A stretch of DNA of 64,000 bases. Origin: Mastigocoleus testarum BC008 (GTDB lineage: Bacteria; Cyanobacteriota; Cyanobacteriia; Cyanobacteriales; Nostocaceae). Position numbers and translations under genes: made by a program. The stretch covers positions 1 to 64,000 of the forward strand of contig NZ_LMTZ01000084.1 in assembly GCF_001456025.1 (NCBI RefSeq), in the 5' to 3' direction. Positions 28,725 to 38,832 of the stretch are shown piece after piece. Below the pieces are notes generated by a model. It saw only the letters and a program-made list of their open reading frames with translations, made no database searches and had not been told where the DNA came from. The stretch's first letter is position 1; each line of letters starts with the position of its first letter.

Positions 28725-30023
28725 TTGGTAAATACCATAACTAAAACTACAAAATCACAAGAAATCTTTGCTGCGGCTCAAAACTTAATGCCGGGTGGAG
28801 TAAGTTCGCCAGTTCGGGCTTTTAAGTCAGTAGGCGGTCAGCCGATTGTTTTTGATCGAGTTAAAGGTGCCCATATTTGGGATGTGGACGGTAATCAGTA
28901 TGTTGATTACGTCGGAACTTGGGGACCAGCAATTTGCGGTCACGCCCATCCTGAAGTAATTGCAGCGTTGCATGAAACTTTAGACAAAGGTACTAGCTTT
29001 GGTGCCCCCTGTGCCTTAGAAAATGTTCTGGCACAAATGGTCATTGATGCTGTTCCTAGCATCGAGATGGTAAGATTTGTTAACTCTGGTACTGAAGCTT
29101 GTATGGCTGTTTTACGCCTTATGCGAGCCTTTACCAAGCGAGATAAAGTTATCAAGTTTGAGGGCTGCTATCACGGTCATGCTGACATGTTTTTGGTCAA
29201 GGCGGGTTCCGGTGTCGCTACCTTGGGTCTGCCGGATTCTCCAGGGGTACCAAAGTCTGTTACCAGTAACACTTTAACTGCGCCTTATAACGATCTCGAA
29301 GCTGTTAAAGCCTTATTTGCAGAAAACCGGGATGAGATTGCTGGAGTAATTTTAGAGCCAGTAGTTGGTAACGCTGGTTTTATCACCCCCGATGCTGGGT
29401 TCTTAGAGGGTTTAAGAGAAATTACTCAAGAGAATGGTGCTTTACTTGTCTTTGATGAAGTCATGACAGGTTTCCGCATCGCTTATGGTGGCGCTCAAGA
29501 AAAGTTTGGGATTACCCCTGACTTAACAACCTTGGGTAAAATTATTGGCGGTGGCTTACCTGTTGGTGCTTATGGTGGTCGTCGAGATATTATGTCTATG
29601 GTCGCTCCTGCGGGACCAATGTATCAAGCTGGTACTCTATCGGGTAATCCGTTAGCTATGACAGCAGGAATCAAGACACTGGAACTGTTGCAGAAACCTG
29701 GAACTTATGAGTATCTCGACCAAATAACCAAAAAACTTACAGATGGTTTATTGCAAGTAGCAAGAGACACAGGTCACGAGGTCTGTGGCGGTCAAATTAG
29801 CGGTATGTTCGGCATGTTTTTCAATGCTGGACCAGTTCATAGCTATGATGATGCAAAAAACTCTGATACAGCAAAATTTGGGCGTTACCATCGCGGAATG
29901 CTAGAGCGGGGTATTTACTTAGCTCCATCCCAATTTGAAGCTGGATTTACTTCCATTGCTCACACCGAAGAAGATATTGAGAACACTTTAGCGGCTGCGC
30001 GAGATGTAATGTCAAGTTTGTAA
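28725..30023 (+). CDS. hemL: glutamate-1-semialdehyde 2,1-aminomutase
   Basis: This 432-residue PLP enzyme converts glutamate-1-semialdehyde to 5-aminolevulinate, the entry to chlorophyll, haem and bilin synthesis. Diagnostic segments are [68 protein letters not shown] and the PLP lysine in [18 protein letters not shown]. The start is a TTG at 28725, chosen because a strong AGGAG lies 8 bp before it and the full N-terminus ([16 protein letters not shown]) needs it. A terminator follows. Confidence 0.97.
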   Translation: MVNTITKTTKSQEIFAAAQNLMPGGVSSPVRAFKSVGGQPIVFDRVKGAHIWDVDGNQYVDYVGTWGPAICGHAHPEVIAALHETLDKGTSFGAPCALENVLAQMVIDAVPSIEMVRFVNSGTEACMAVLRLMRAFTKRDKVIKFEGCYHGHADMFLVKAGSGVATLGLPDSPGVPKSVTSNTLTAPYNDLEAVKALFAENRDEIAGVILEPVVGNAGFITPDAGFLEGLREITQENGALLVFDEVMTGFRIAYGGAQEKFGITPDLTTLGKIIGGGLPVGAYGGRRDIMSMVAPAGPMYQAGTLSGNPLAMTAGIKTLELLQKPGTYEYLDQITKKLTDGLLQVARDTGHEVCGGQISGMFGMFFNAGPVHSYDDAKNSDTAKFGRYHRGMLERGIYLAPSQFEAGFTSIAHTEEDIENTLAAARDVMSSL

Positions 30024-30173
30024 TTTCAGACTGTAACGCTCTCTTTGCAATCATTTGTACCCAACCAAGTATCTTTATAAAGAATCTGTATAAGGTTCCG
30101 TGCTACTTTCGGTTTAACTTAATCTCTTTAAATTCCCCATAGCATTAATTTGTTTGGGGTATCTTACAGATGA

Positions 30174-30201
30174 AAACCCCGTCTAACTGTGGACGGGGTT
30201 T
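30174..30201. terminator. terminator between hemL and the metallothionein gene
   Basis: A 10-bp perfect stem (AAACCCCGTC with GACGGGGTTT) and an 8-nt loop lie between these convergent genes, with T-rich sequence after it on the plus strand. A/T flanks allow action in both directions. A weaker CCCC/GGGG hairpin lies just upstream at about 30136-30161. Confidence 0.85.
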
Positions 30202-30249
30202 ACAATTTTTCTAGTTTTCCTAGTATTGTTTAGTTTGGTACGCATAGAC

Positions 30250-30420
30250 CTATGCCGCAGCACATTTACAACCAGTATGACCGCAACCAGAACCATCTAC
30301 ATGACCATTTGCACAAACTTCGGAACAATAATATTGGCCATTTTTGGCGATTGCATCTTTGAGTGAGACAATACACAGACAATCTGCACAAGCACATTTC
30401 ATTGAAGTGACATCTGCCAT
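30250..30420 (-). CDS. SmtA/BmtA-type bacterial metallothionein
   Basis: The 56-residue protein from the ATG at 30420 has the cyanobacterial metallothionein layout: CACADCLCIVS, then YYCSEVCANGH, then GCGHTGCKC, giving nine cysteines and two histidines for a zinc cluster. The start is set by a perfect AGGAGG eight to nine bases before it; an upstream in-frame codon would add an unlikely 15-residue extension. It buffers zinc (and cadmium), and lies next to an arsenic-resistance pair, but no SmtB-type repressor gene is adjacent. Confidence 0.93.
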   Translation of the reverse strand: MADVTSMKCACADCLCIVSLKDAIAKNGQYYCSEVCANGHVDGSGCGHTGCKCAAA

Positions 30421-30600
30421 AATTCCAGCCTCCTGAACAAATTGGCTATGTGGGTATATTACCAATTTGTTTAAAGGGAATAACGATTAAAATCATCTCA
30501 AAAGTTAAATAAAAGTTAAAGAAATGGGTGTTTTGTAAAGATTATTTCTAATAAAGCATTAATTAACAGATGACTTAATTTCTCTGCTATTAACTCTTAA

Positions 30601-31890
30601 TTAACCTTGTGTCGTTTTCAAAGCTTCATCACGACGGGGTAATTTGAATGAAATTAACCAAGTGAGTGTCAAACATATAACTGCACCCCAAAGACATCCA
30701 GCCAAACCAAACGCCTGATAAAGTAAGCCCGATGTAATTGTTCCAAGCAACCTTCCACCAGCATTCGCCATGTAGTAAAAACCAACATTGAGTGCGACTT
30801 TATCACTATCTGTGTAAGCAAGAACAAGATAGCTGTGGATTGACGAATTGATCGCAAAAACTAAACCAAATATTCCTAGACCTAGAACAATCACCCAAGA
30901 AACTTGCCAGTTTAATTCTATAAGCGTAGCGATGGTTGCTGTCACGATGGTCAGAATGAAAACCCAAATCTGAGATGCAGCCCCATCAGGCACAATCCCA
31001 TCTTGACGATTAAATAAGTTGGGTGCAATACCTTGTACGATTCCATAGCCAATCACCCATACAGCAAAAAATACACCAATCGCCATAAAGCTCCATCCCA
31101 AGACGGTTTCCATATAGATCGGTAAACCTACCACAAACCAGACATCTCGTGCGCCGAATAGGAAAAGGCGTGCAGCAGAGAGGACATTGATGGCTGGGGT
31201 TTTACTGAAAAGCTCTCTGAATGGGACTTTATCCTTTGTTTTACCCATATCTCTTTTGAGGAACAAACCGCTCAATGCCAAAACAATCCCTAGTCCAACG
31301 ACCATAATCCAAAGAGAATAGGAAAAACCGACTGTTGTTAGCAGCGTGCAGCCTAAGAAAAAACCGACACCTTTGAGGGCGTTTTTGCTACCAGTGAGAA
31401 TTGCAACCCATTTAAATAGTGTGCCTTCTGCATTTGGTGGTAAAACCAGCTTAATGGCACTTTTTGAACTCATCTTAGTTAAATCTTTAGCAATGCCTGA
31501 TAGGGATTGAGATGCCATCACGTATGCGATCGCCACCCACTGCGGCCATGTCGTAGGTAATACTGCCAGCATACTGAGAGCTACAATCTGAATACCCAAT
31601 CCGCTAAAGAGAGTCAGTTTGAGACCAAAGCGAGAACCAATCCAACCGCCAATGAAATTGGTAACAATACCAAAGAACTCATACAGTACAAAAAGAACAG
31701 CAACTTCAAGGGGGCTATAACCAAGGCGATAAAAATAGAGTAAAACTAACATGCGCAGCGCGCCATCTGTCAAAGTGAAACCCCAGTAGGCTGCGGTTAC
31801 AAGTCCATAGCTCGTAATGTCGACTTGTTCTAACACATCAGTAGTGAAGTTTTCTACTTGCGACGATTGATTATTTGCAGTACTGGACAT
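30601..31890 (-). CDS. arsJ: ArsJ, organoarsenical (1-arseno-3-phosphoglycerate) efflux MFS permease
   Basis: This 429-residue, roughly 12-helix MFS protein matches ArsJ in its N-terminus (VTAAYWGFTLTDGALRMLVL) and in the FNRQDGIVPDG and VALNVGFYYMANAGGRLLGT segments. ArsJ exports 1-arseno-3-phosphoglycerate, made when its partner GAPDH uses arsenate in place of phosphate; hydrolysis outside then yields arsenate, so the pair acts as an arsenate pump. The start lies 14 bp after the stop of the partner GAPDH gene, which is the diagnostic context. Confidence 0.9.
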   Translation of the reverse strand: MSSTANNQSSQVENFTTDVLEQVDITSYGLVTAAYWGFTLTDGALRMLVLLYFYRLGYSPLEVAVLFVLYEFFGIVTNFIGGWIGSRFGLKLTLFSGLGIQIVALSMLAVLPTTWPQWVAIAYVMASQSLSGIAKDLTKMSSKSAIKLVLPPNAEGTLFKWVAILTGSKNALKGVGFFLGCTLLTTVGFSYSLWIMVVGLGIVLALSGLFLKRDMGKTKDKVPFRELFSKTPAINVLSAARLFLFGARDVWFVVGLPIYMETVLGWSFMAIGVFFAVWVIGYGIVQGIAPNLFNRQDGIVPDGAASQIWVFILTIVTATIATLIELNWQVSWVIVLGLGIFGLVFAINSSIHSYLVLAYTDSDKVALNVGFYYMANAGGRLLGTITSGLLYQAFGLAGCLWGAVICLTLTWLISFKLPRRDEALKTTQG

Positions 31891-31904
31891 GGATTGTTCC
31901 TCAC

Positions 31905-32942
31905 TTATTTTAAGAATCCAGCAACTTTTTCAGCCAAACCGATCATGCGATTAGCATAGCCCCATTCATTGTCGTACCATGCAAAGACCTTCACCAGTTT
32001 TCCATCAACTACCATGGTTGATTTGGCATCGATAATTGAAGAACGTGGATCGTTAAGATAATCAGAGGAAACCAGTGGGCGTTCTTCATATCCTAAAATG
32101 CCCTTTAATTCGCCCTCTGCAGCAGCCTGAAAAAGCTGATTGACTTCTTCAATAGTTGTTTCCCGTTGCACTTCAAATACAGCATCAGTTAGAGATGCAT
32201 TGAGTAGGGGGACACGTACAGCAATTCCGTTAAGCTTACCTTTTAATTCAGGGTAGATCATTGCGATCGCAGTTGCTGAGCCGGTAGTTGTTGGAATCAG
32301 ATTTTGAATTGCAGAACGCGAGCGACGCAGGTCTTTATGTGGCGCATCGACGATTACTTGAGTATTCGTTACGTCATGAACAGTTGTTACAACCCCACGT
32401 TCAATACCGATACCATAATGAATCACTTTAACAATCGGAGCTAAGCAATTCGTTGTACAAGAGGCTGCTGTAATGATGTCATGTTTGTCTGGGTTATATA
32501 GGTGGTCATTACACCCCATCACAATGTTCAATACTTCTTCTTTGACTGGAGCAGATACAATAACTTTACGTACCCCGTGGTGAAGATAAGTCTCTAGTGT
32601 ATTTAGAGTCCGAAATTTGCCACTACATTCCAAAACTATATCAACACCTAAATCTTGCCATGGTACATCTTTTGGTGTCGTACCTTCGCTGAATGTCAAC
32701 AGGTGATTGCTTTGCAGATCTTCTCCGAGTTTACCGTCAACCCGAATTTTTCCATTTTCAATAGAGGTACTACGTTCCCATCGACCATGGACGGAATCAA
32801 ATTCAAGTAGATGTGCTGCTCCCTGTAAGCCGATAAATGGATCGTTGACGTGCACGAACTCTATATTTTCTGAGTTCAATCCCGCTCTTAAAGCAAGACG
32901 ACCGATACGTCCGAAGCCGTTAATCCCTACTCGAATCTTCAT
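31905..32942 (-). CDS. ArsJ-associated glyceraldehyde-3-phosphate dehydrogenase
   Basis: A 345-residue GAPDH with the NAD site [16 protein letters not shown] and catalytic Cys in ASCTTNC. The [20 protein letters not shown] segment differs from the usual glycolytic and Calvin-cycle versions (NDT..., LKYDS) and is typical of the arsenic-linked subfamily. It forms 1-arseno-3-phosphoglycerate from glyceraldehyde-3-phosphate and arsenate for export by ArsJ. It is first in a two-gene minus-strand operon. The housekeeping gap genes must lie elsewhere. Confidence 0.9.
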   Translation of the reverse strand: MKIRVGINGFGRIGRLALRAGLNSENIEFVHVNDPFIGLQGAAHLLEFDSVHGRWERSTSIENGKIRVDGKLGEDLQSNHLLTFSEGTTPKDVPWQDLGVDIVLECSGKFRTLNTLETYLHHGVRKVIVSAPVKEEVLNIVMGCNDHLYNPDKHDIITAASCTTNCLAPIVKVIHYGIGIERGVVTTVHDVTNTQVIVDAPHKDLRRSRSAIQNLIPTTTGSATAIAMIYPELKGKLNGIAVRVPLLNASLTDAVFEVQRETTIEEVNQLFQAAAEGELKGILGYEERPLVSSDYLNDPRSSIIDAKSTMVVDGKLVKVFAWYDNEWGYANRMIGLAEKVAGFLK

Positions 32943-33221
32943 TTCCCAAAATCTCCGCTTTCAAGTTCAATAAATCTCTGCAGCGTTCTATCAGCCTCTA
33001 TCAGCCATAACCTATTGATTACTTCAAGTTATGCTGACATTTTCAGAAAGTAAAAATTAGTAAGCAAAAATGTTTTATTACTAAAAAGTTATTTTTAAAA
33101 CATCACTCTAAAGTAGTAATTCATCAGATTGTAAGACTTTTTTCAAAAAAATGATGTTCTTTATTTAGCTATTATTTTCTTTCTAGGTAAATAATATTGT
33201 TAAAACAATAAATAATATTAA

Positions 33222-34484
33222 ATGCTTGATAGTTTACCGGTAGTTATTTTATTGGGATTTTATATCGCCTGGAATCTGGGTGCAAATGATGTCGCAAATT
33301 CCATGGGGACTTCCGTCGGTTCTAAAGCTGTTACTCTAAAACAAGCATTAATCATCGCTGGGATCTTAGAGTTTAGTGGCGCAGTGTTATTCGGACATCA
33401 AGTTTCCAAGCGGTTAGCTGGTGAAATTATTAATCCAGAATTATTTGCATATCAACCTCAGATTTTAGTTACCGGAATGATCGCAGTTTTGCTTGCTTGC
33501 GGTCTATGGTTGCAAATTGCAACTTTTAAAGGTTTACCGGTATCTTCCTCTCATGCTGTTGTTGGTGCGATCGCTGGATTTAGCTGGGTTGCTGTAGGTG
33601 CAACTGCAATTGATTGGTTGTCAATTGAAGAGATTACTTTTGGATGGGTGTTAACCCCTGTGATTAGTGGTTTTTTTTCTACTTTTTTATACAAACAAAT
33701 TCGTTTTTGGATTTTAGATAAACCAGAACCACTATCTTACTTGAGGGAGTGGATACCTTGGTTAAGCCTGATATTGTTTGGAATATTCGGTGCGATTGTT
33801 TTACCCACACTTACTCCAAAAATAAGTAATTTTTTACTCGAGCAAATAGGGATAAATATTCTCAAGCGTGATCTTTCCTTGTTTGCAGGTGTGACAGGTG
33901 CACTCGGACTCACCATTTACAGTTGGCGACAATTAGATGTAATTACGAAAAAACAAAACACTTCCTATTCCCAATCTCCGATTGAAAATATTTTTTCTCG
34001 CTTCCAGTTGGTCAGTGCTTGCTTTGTTGCTTTTGCTCATGGTTCTAATGATGTCGGAAATGCGATCGCACCTTTGGCTGCGATTGTATATATCAAAAAC
34101 ACTGGTAACGTTCCTGGTGATGATCTCAATATTCCGATTTGGGTTTTAATTGTTGGTGGAGTCGGTATCATTACCGGTTTGGGAGTATGGGGGAAAAAAG
34201 TCATTGCGACTATTGGGGAAAATATTATTACTTTGGAACCTAGTAGTGGATTCTGTGCTGAACTGGCTACTGCTACAACTGTTTTACTTGCATCCACCCT
34301 GGGTTTACCTGTTTCTACTTCCCATGCTCTAGTTGGTGCTGTTGTGGGAATTGGGTTAATGCAAAATTCTGATTCACTCCAGTTAGGTACTATTCGAGGA
34401 ATTGCTGCAGCTTGGTTTATTACTATTCCTGTCAGCGCACTTTTAAGTGCAACTATTTTTAGTGTTTTGCTTCTGGTGGGTTAG
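33222..34484 (+). CDS. Pit-family inorganic phosphate transporter
   Basis: A 420-residue membrane protein with the two PHO4/Pit signature repeats: FYIAWNLGANDVANSMGTSV near the N-terminus and CFVAFAHGSNDVGNAIAPLA in the second half, plus the paired GLPVSSSHAVVGAI and GLPVSTSHALVGAVVG loops. Pit carriers take up metal-phosphate complexes and also admit arsenate. It is divergent from the arsJ operon with a 279-bp shared upstream region, so common control by phosphate or arsenic is plausible but not visible. Confidence 0.93.
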   Translation: MLDSLPVVILLGFYIAWNLGANDVANSMGTSVGSKAVTLKQALIIAGILEFSGAVLFGHQVSKRLAGEIINPELFAYQPQILVTGMIAVLLACGLWLQIATFKGLPVSSSHAVVGAIAGFSWVAVGATAIDWLSIEEITFGWVLTPVISGFFSTFLYKQIRFWILDKPEPLSYLREWIPWLSLILFGIFGAIVLPTLTPKISNFLLEQIGINILKRDLSLFAGVTGALGLTIYSWRQLDVITKKQNTSYSQSPIENIFSRFQLVSACFVAFAHGSNDVGNAIAPLAAIVYIKNTGNVPGDDLNIPIWVLIVGGVGIITGLGVWGKKVIATIGENIITLEPSSGFCAELATATTVLLASTLGLPVSTSHALVGAVVGIGLMQNSDSLQLGTIRGIAAAWFITIPVSALLSATIFSVLLLVG

Positions 34485-35114
34485 AAAGACAAAGTAATCA
34501 AATAGGTAATTTTGCACTGACTAAGCAAAGAATATTTGAATGGTAAATAGTTGACGATTAATGTTTTATGGCTAATGTTTGTTTACAAGCAGATTTACTC
34601 ATTATCTACATTTCTCATACTTCGATTGCTATTTGCGAACATATGGAAATTTATATTTGTAGGTAATAGTATTTTTTGTCACAAACTATCACTAGAGAAA
34701 TACTATATGTTTAATAATTACTGGGGGCATTAAATTATTGTCAACTTGAGTAAATATCTCGGAGAGATGCAGAAAATAATTTTTATCTGAGTCACTCCAA
34801 ATATTAAATCTCCAATTTTTTTTAGCTGTACTAAACTGAATTAGTCTGAGCGTTCTAGATTTTAGGTAAGTTTTTATGATAAAAATATGACTGTTATTGG
34901 GCTACGCATCATTTCAGTAAATATTTGTTACTAAGAAATAATTTTGTGTAAATAATTTTGTGTAAATATTTTTATATAAATAATATTTAGTCAATCTTAT
35001 TTGATTTAAACTTTATGCTTTAATCTGGCACAATGCAGAACACAGCTAAACTGTCAGCACTAAAAAATAAATCAGAAACAGCTTCATCCTCAGAGGGTCA
35101 AAGGTAAAAGAGTA
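34485..35114. other. AT-rich spacer
   Basis: About 630 bp of AT-rich DNA. A 60-codon frame at 34551-34733 has no recognisable similarity and no ribosome site, so I do not call it. Direct repeats of ATAATTTTGTGTAAAT lie near 34937-34965. Confidence 0.5.
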
Positions 35115-37115
35115 ATGGGGCGATTTGAGAGGCGACCAAAAAATCCAAGATCCAATGGCGATCCATCCACAGCAGCACAGACCGCCTTAAAAGCTGTTAC
35201 TGAGGATTTGCAAGTTATCCAGCGTAATTTGCTCAAGTCATTGCGAGAAGATATTAAGCGCTTAGAACGAGAGAAAATCCGTTTAGCGGACGATATCAGA
35301 CGTTTACAGGAAGAAAAAGAACAGTTACAGCAAGGACGAGACTTGGGTGAAATTCAAGCTTTGGTACGCCAAGTCGCACAGGTTTTAGCAAATCATTTAT
35401 CCACCCAACTTCAATCTTCATTGGAGAGCTTAGCCAATCGAGCAAGTGGAATTCCTTCTGGAAGCGAAAGTAATTTACAAAGTAATTTACAATTAAATGC
35501 TGCAGAATTTGAACAGAGTAACGCGCAGTTACTTGATGCTTTAGAAGGTGCTCTAACTGTCAGTTTGAGTTCCCTACAGCAAGAAATTAATAATTATCAA
35601 AGCAGTATTTCTCAACAGTTGTCGCGAATGTACAACCGACAACAGCAAGGAGAGGTGATTTTAACAGAACTGGTCGAACGTTTACGTGCGGAATTGGAAG
35701 GAGTCACAGAAGACAATTTGACTTTAGAAGCTTCCAGTCCTCCGATAGAACCAACACCATCAGAATTGAAACCAACTGAAGAAGAAGAAAGTCCTTTTGA
35801 AATTCATCCCAACTCGGGAATATATAACCGTTCTGGGGATACAAAACTACAAAACGATCTTTCTCCTGAAGCGAATGTAACTCCAATTCCTGCAAAATCA
35901 ATTCCTGCAAGAGAAGTATCACCACAGGAAATTATTACCCCTCCACCTCAATCCGAACGGTCTGAGTCTCTTATATCCACATCTACAGACTCCTTACCAG
36001 CTATAACCCCATCAGCACCACCCCAAATTCGGCGCGACAATACACCCCAAGGGCGATCTACAAGACAGACAACACAAACTACGAAGCAACTAATAACGTC
36101 TCGTACTGGATTAATTTTAATTTTTCTCTCGTCTTTGGTGTCGGCACTTTATAATCTGACGATCAAGATTATTGTCCAACCAAACTCGGAAATTTTTGGC
36201 GTACTTGATATGGAGAGCTTGATTGCTCCAACTTTGGGTAATTCTATGTTGCTGTTAATGCTCAGGATGTTAGTGGTAGTACCGCTAATGTTTGTTTTAG
36301 CACCAATTCTTCATCCACGAGTATGGCAAGATTTACAAAATCTCATTAAATCATTTAGAGGAAAAGCATCTGCAGGGCGAAAAAATTCCAAGCGTCTCCT
36401 AATTTTATCAATTGTCAGTGGTAGCTTTTTATTTTTGTCCCAGGTATTGACTTATATTGCTCTTGGACAAATACCTACCGGAATGGCGACATCTTTAATA
36501 TTTATCTATCCAGTAGTTAGTGGTCTTTTATCGTGGTTTCTATTTCGCGATCGCCCTTCTCGTTTTCGAGTGGGTGCAATGTGCACCATTGGTTTGGGAG
36601 AATTATTGCTTTTGGTTGCAGGTTTGGGGATCGGAATAGAGAATGTCACTAATGGAAGTAGTGCAGCTTTTGGTGCGGGGATCGCTTTTGCATTTTATAT
36701 AATTTTCACTCGAATTTGTGCGGCGAAACTACATCCAATCTCTTTTACCGCAATCAATTTCTGTACGATGTTGGTACTATCTTTCATTGGCTTGATAATT
36801 CCCTTACCTGTGGATTGGGGTTTAGAAGTCAATCAAACAAACCTTTTTGACTTGATACTAATTAGTTTCGCTTTGGGTGTAATGACAATTCTTGGCTATT
36901 TACTGAATAATTTTGGAGTCCGCAAACTTGGTGCAACAAGAGCAGGAGTATTTGGTGCTATTGTGCCAGTTTTAACTGTAATTTGTGCGGGTATAATTAT
37001 TCAGGAAGAATTAGGAATAATTCAAATTATTGGAGTTTTACTAATTACTTTTGGTGTTGCAGCTTTTAGCTTAGATAAAATCAAAAGTCAACCAGCAACT
37101 CCTCGCTCCAGATAG
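35115..37115 (+). CDS. EamA/DMT-family transporter with long N-terminal coiled coil
   Basis: A 666-residue fusion. Residues 20-85 form a highly charged coiled coil (LREDIKRLEREKIRLADDI) and 85-200 are helical and Gln/Ser-rich. Residues 200-325 are a proline/serine-rich low-complexity linker, and 330-655 are ten membrane helices of the DMT superfamily with the second EamA half around 505-655 (LGVMTILGYLLNNFGVRKLG). Ordinary DMT carriers have about 300 residues, so the cytoplasmic N-terminal half is extra and could mediate oligomerisation or localisation. Substrate unknown. It stands alone on the plus strand. Confidence 0.88.
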   Translation: MGRFERRPKNPRSNGDPSTAAQTALKAVTEDLQVIQRNLLKSLREDIKRLEREKIRLADDIRRLQEEKEQLQQGRDLGEIQALVRQVAQVLANHLSTQLQSSLESLANRASGIPSGSESNLQSNLQLNAAEFEQSNAQLLDALEGALTVSLSSLQQEINNYQSSISQQLSRMYNRQQQGEVILTELVERLRAELEGVTEDNLTLEASSPPIEPTPSELKPTEEEESPFEIHPNSGIYNRSGDTKLQNDLSPEANVTPIPAKSIPAREVSPQEIITPPPQSERSESLISTSTDSLPAITPSAPPQIRRDNTPQGRSTRQTTQTTKQLITSRTGLILIFLSSLVSALYNLTIKIIVQPNSEIFGVLDMESLIAPTLGNSMLLLMLRMLVVVPLMFVLAPILHPRVWQDLQNLIKSFRGKASAGRKNSKRLLILSIVSGSFLFLSQVLTYIALGQIPTGMATSLIFIYPVVSGLLSWFLFRDRPSRFRVGAMCTIGLGELLLLVAGLGIGIENVTNGSSAAFGAGIAFAFYIIFTRICAAKLHPISFTAINFCTMLVLSFIGLIIPLPVDWGLEVNQTNLFDLILISFALGVMTILGYLLNNFGVRKLGATRAGVFGAIVPVLTVICAGIIIQEELGIIQIIGVLLITFGVAAFSLDKIKSQPATPRSR

Positions 37116-38580
37116 CTTTTAAATTTTTATTTGCTGTATGCCATAATGCAATATGGATGCTAACCCAAATTGCTAGTTATAGGCAAAAATTTTTATTTTA
37201 GATTCTTTTAGATACCCTAAATTTTCTTTTTTAGGGGGAAATTTGAATAGATTTCTCTCTTATTAAGGTAAGCTGCTTTATTCGAAAAAGGAAAATAGTA
37301 ATAAAATTTTATAAACAAAGTGCCCTATCACTTTGGTAAAAGAATTAAATCCATTCTGACAAAAATATTAATCACAAAGTTCCTAAAAATTAGAATTGAA
37401 AAGTTATACCAATTCAATAAATCATTGCAACAGATTCTCCGGTAGAGACGCGATGGGGAGCATCTCCTGAGAAACTTACACTCGAAAGCTTATAAAATCG
37501 TACTTTTTGATTTTATGAACGTGAGTTTCTTTTATATTTTGTGGAGGAGAACATCCAACCCCTCCTGACTAACTCCACAGAAATTTATTTGTCTCATGAT
37601 TTTTCCAAATTGGTATTAGCGGTAGCATAACCATCAACCATTTGAGCTTTGTTTCGCCAAAAATAACATCCTTAAACGAATGCGATCGGTTCTCAACACC
37701 CAATAACCACAAATACCTTGACCAAAATCATATGTGTCAAGATTTATAGAATATGTAATATGCAGTTTACTAATAAGGCTTACCTGCACGAGTACGAAGA
37801 TATCCTACTCGCACTAAAGACTTTAAAGCAATCGATTGGTGATAAATATCTTGCAAGTTGTTAAATACTGATATGTGACGTTAAGTTGTGCAATCTGCCG
37901 AAAACAATATTGACTGAATCCATAGCAGACTCTGCTGTTTTCTATTAGAAGTAATAATCACCTACATTCGTATGAATGATGGATAAAATCAGGCGAAATA
38001 ATATAGGGTGAAATACAAGTTCAGCAAGAAATTAGAGTTAGCATATTATTCCTTGCTTCAAATTGACTATATGTTAAGGGATTTTCAAATTCTTATAAGT
38101 AGTTATCTACAATAACTTTTTCATCATTCAAATAACAAAAGTATCACAGCCAACTATTTAAAACCTGTATCTAATGCTAATATTATCAAGCTAATAATAT
38201 ATTTACATCAAAAATGCTAATACTTATAAAAAGAGAACCCATAATGACGAAGTCAACTTATACCTCAACTTAAATAATGGGCGCTCATCTCCATTTACTC
38301 AATTTGGGTTAGTTCTAGAATCATCAATACTAAGTATCTTTGTAGATATTCAGTTACATAATACTTGTAGTAACTATTATTGTATTTTTATTAACTTCTT
38401 CAAATTTAGGTATTTTCAGAATTCAACTTATATAACCGTAGTTGTATTCATTTCTATATATCAAATAATACGTTTGTCTGGGATATTCTTCTTAATATAC
38501 CTCGAAAATATACTGAGTATTATTTTATAATTATCGATTATCAGACTTTTGTTTTTCTCTTTTTGACCTTACTGATTTCA
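37116..38580. other. long intergenic region with a MITE-like element
   Basis: About 1.46 kb of AT-rich sequence without a convincing gene. It includes the MITE-like element at 37406-37616. A 36-codon minus-strand fragment near 37782-37890 (ending SLVRVGYLRTRAGKPY) could be the tail of a lost gene, but I cannot name it. Confidence 0.5.
37406..37616 (-). mobile_element. MITE-like dispersed element, larger copy
   Basis: The left end (ATACCAATTCAATAAATCAT followed by TGCAACAGATTCTCCGGTAG) is identical in reverse complement to the right end of the element at 51856-51956. The right end (TTTTTCCAAATTGGTAT) matches that element's left end. Terminal inverted repeats are ATACCAATT/AATTGGTAT. The middle (about 120 bp) differs between the copies. 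No coding capacity exists, so it would need a transposase in trans. Confidence 0.75.
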
Positions 38581-38656
38581 AAAACAAAAAGTGCTTGGAC
38601 GTGTTGCCGTGTTTCCACTCCAAGCACCCTTTGGTTTACACTTGCTCCTCACACAC
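38581..38656 (-). ncRNA. yfr2: Yfr2-type small RNA, copy 2
   Basis: On the minus strand the predicted RNA begins near 38656 with GUGUGUGAGGAGCAAG. It ends in a 9-bp hairpin (GTGCTTGGA paired with TCCAAGCAC) followed by T5GT5. The hairpin loop carries AGTGGAAACACGGCAACACG, including the GGAAACA motif that characterises the cyanobacterial Yfr2 family. A promoter precedes it. It is a near-duplicate of the RNA 170 bp upstream. The family assignment rests on the motif and size (about 75 nt). Confidence 0.75.
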
Positions 38657-38662
38657 AAATCT

Positions 38663-38691
38663 AAGATATCACTGGTTTTACGAATCGACAA
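38663..38691 (-). promoter_or_regulatory. sigma70-type promoter of Yfr2 copy 2
   Basis: On the minus strand TTGTCG (38691-38686) and TATCTT (38668-38663) are separated by 17 bp, with the predicted start about 7 bp downstream. Confidence 0.6.
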
Positions 38692-38750
38692 GTATGCTAG
38701 GTGACAGTTTTGGAATTGTACACAAATTTTTTTGTTGTTGTTTTTTTGAC

Positions 38751-38826
38751 AAAATAAAAAGCGCTTGGACGTGTTACCGTGTTTCCACTCCAAACGCTTC
38801 TTATTTTTAACTTGCTCCTCACACAC
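38751..38826 (-). ncRNA. yfr2: Yfr2-type small RNA, copy 1
   Basis: The minus-strand RNA begins near 38826 with GUGUGUGAGGAGCAAG. It contains the loop AGTGGAAACACGGTAACACG within a stem (GCGTTTGGA pairing with TCCAAGCGC) and ends in TTTTTATTTTG. The GGAAACA loop, size of about 75 nt and terminator fit the Yfr2 family of abundant cyanobacterial RNAs. The second copy lies 170 bp downstream on the same strand, giving a tandem pair. Confidence 0.75.
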
Positions 38827-38832
38827 AAATAT

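Noticed and set aside
34551..34733. 60-codon plus-strand frame after the Pit transporter
   Set aside because: AT-driven hydrophobic translation without a ribosome site or recognisable similarity.
37782..37890. Minus-strand fragment ending SLVRVGYLRTRAGKPY
   Set aside because: Only about 36 codons are open with no start; it could be a gene remnant, but I cannot name it or exclude chance.
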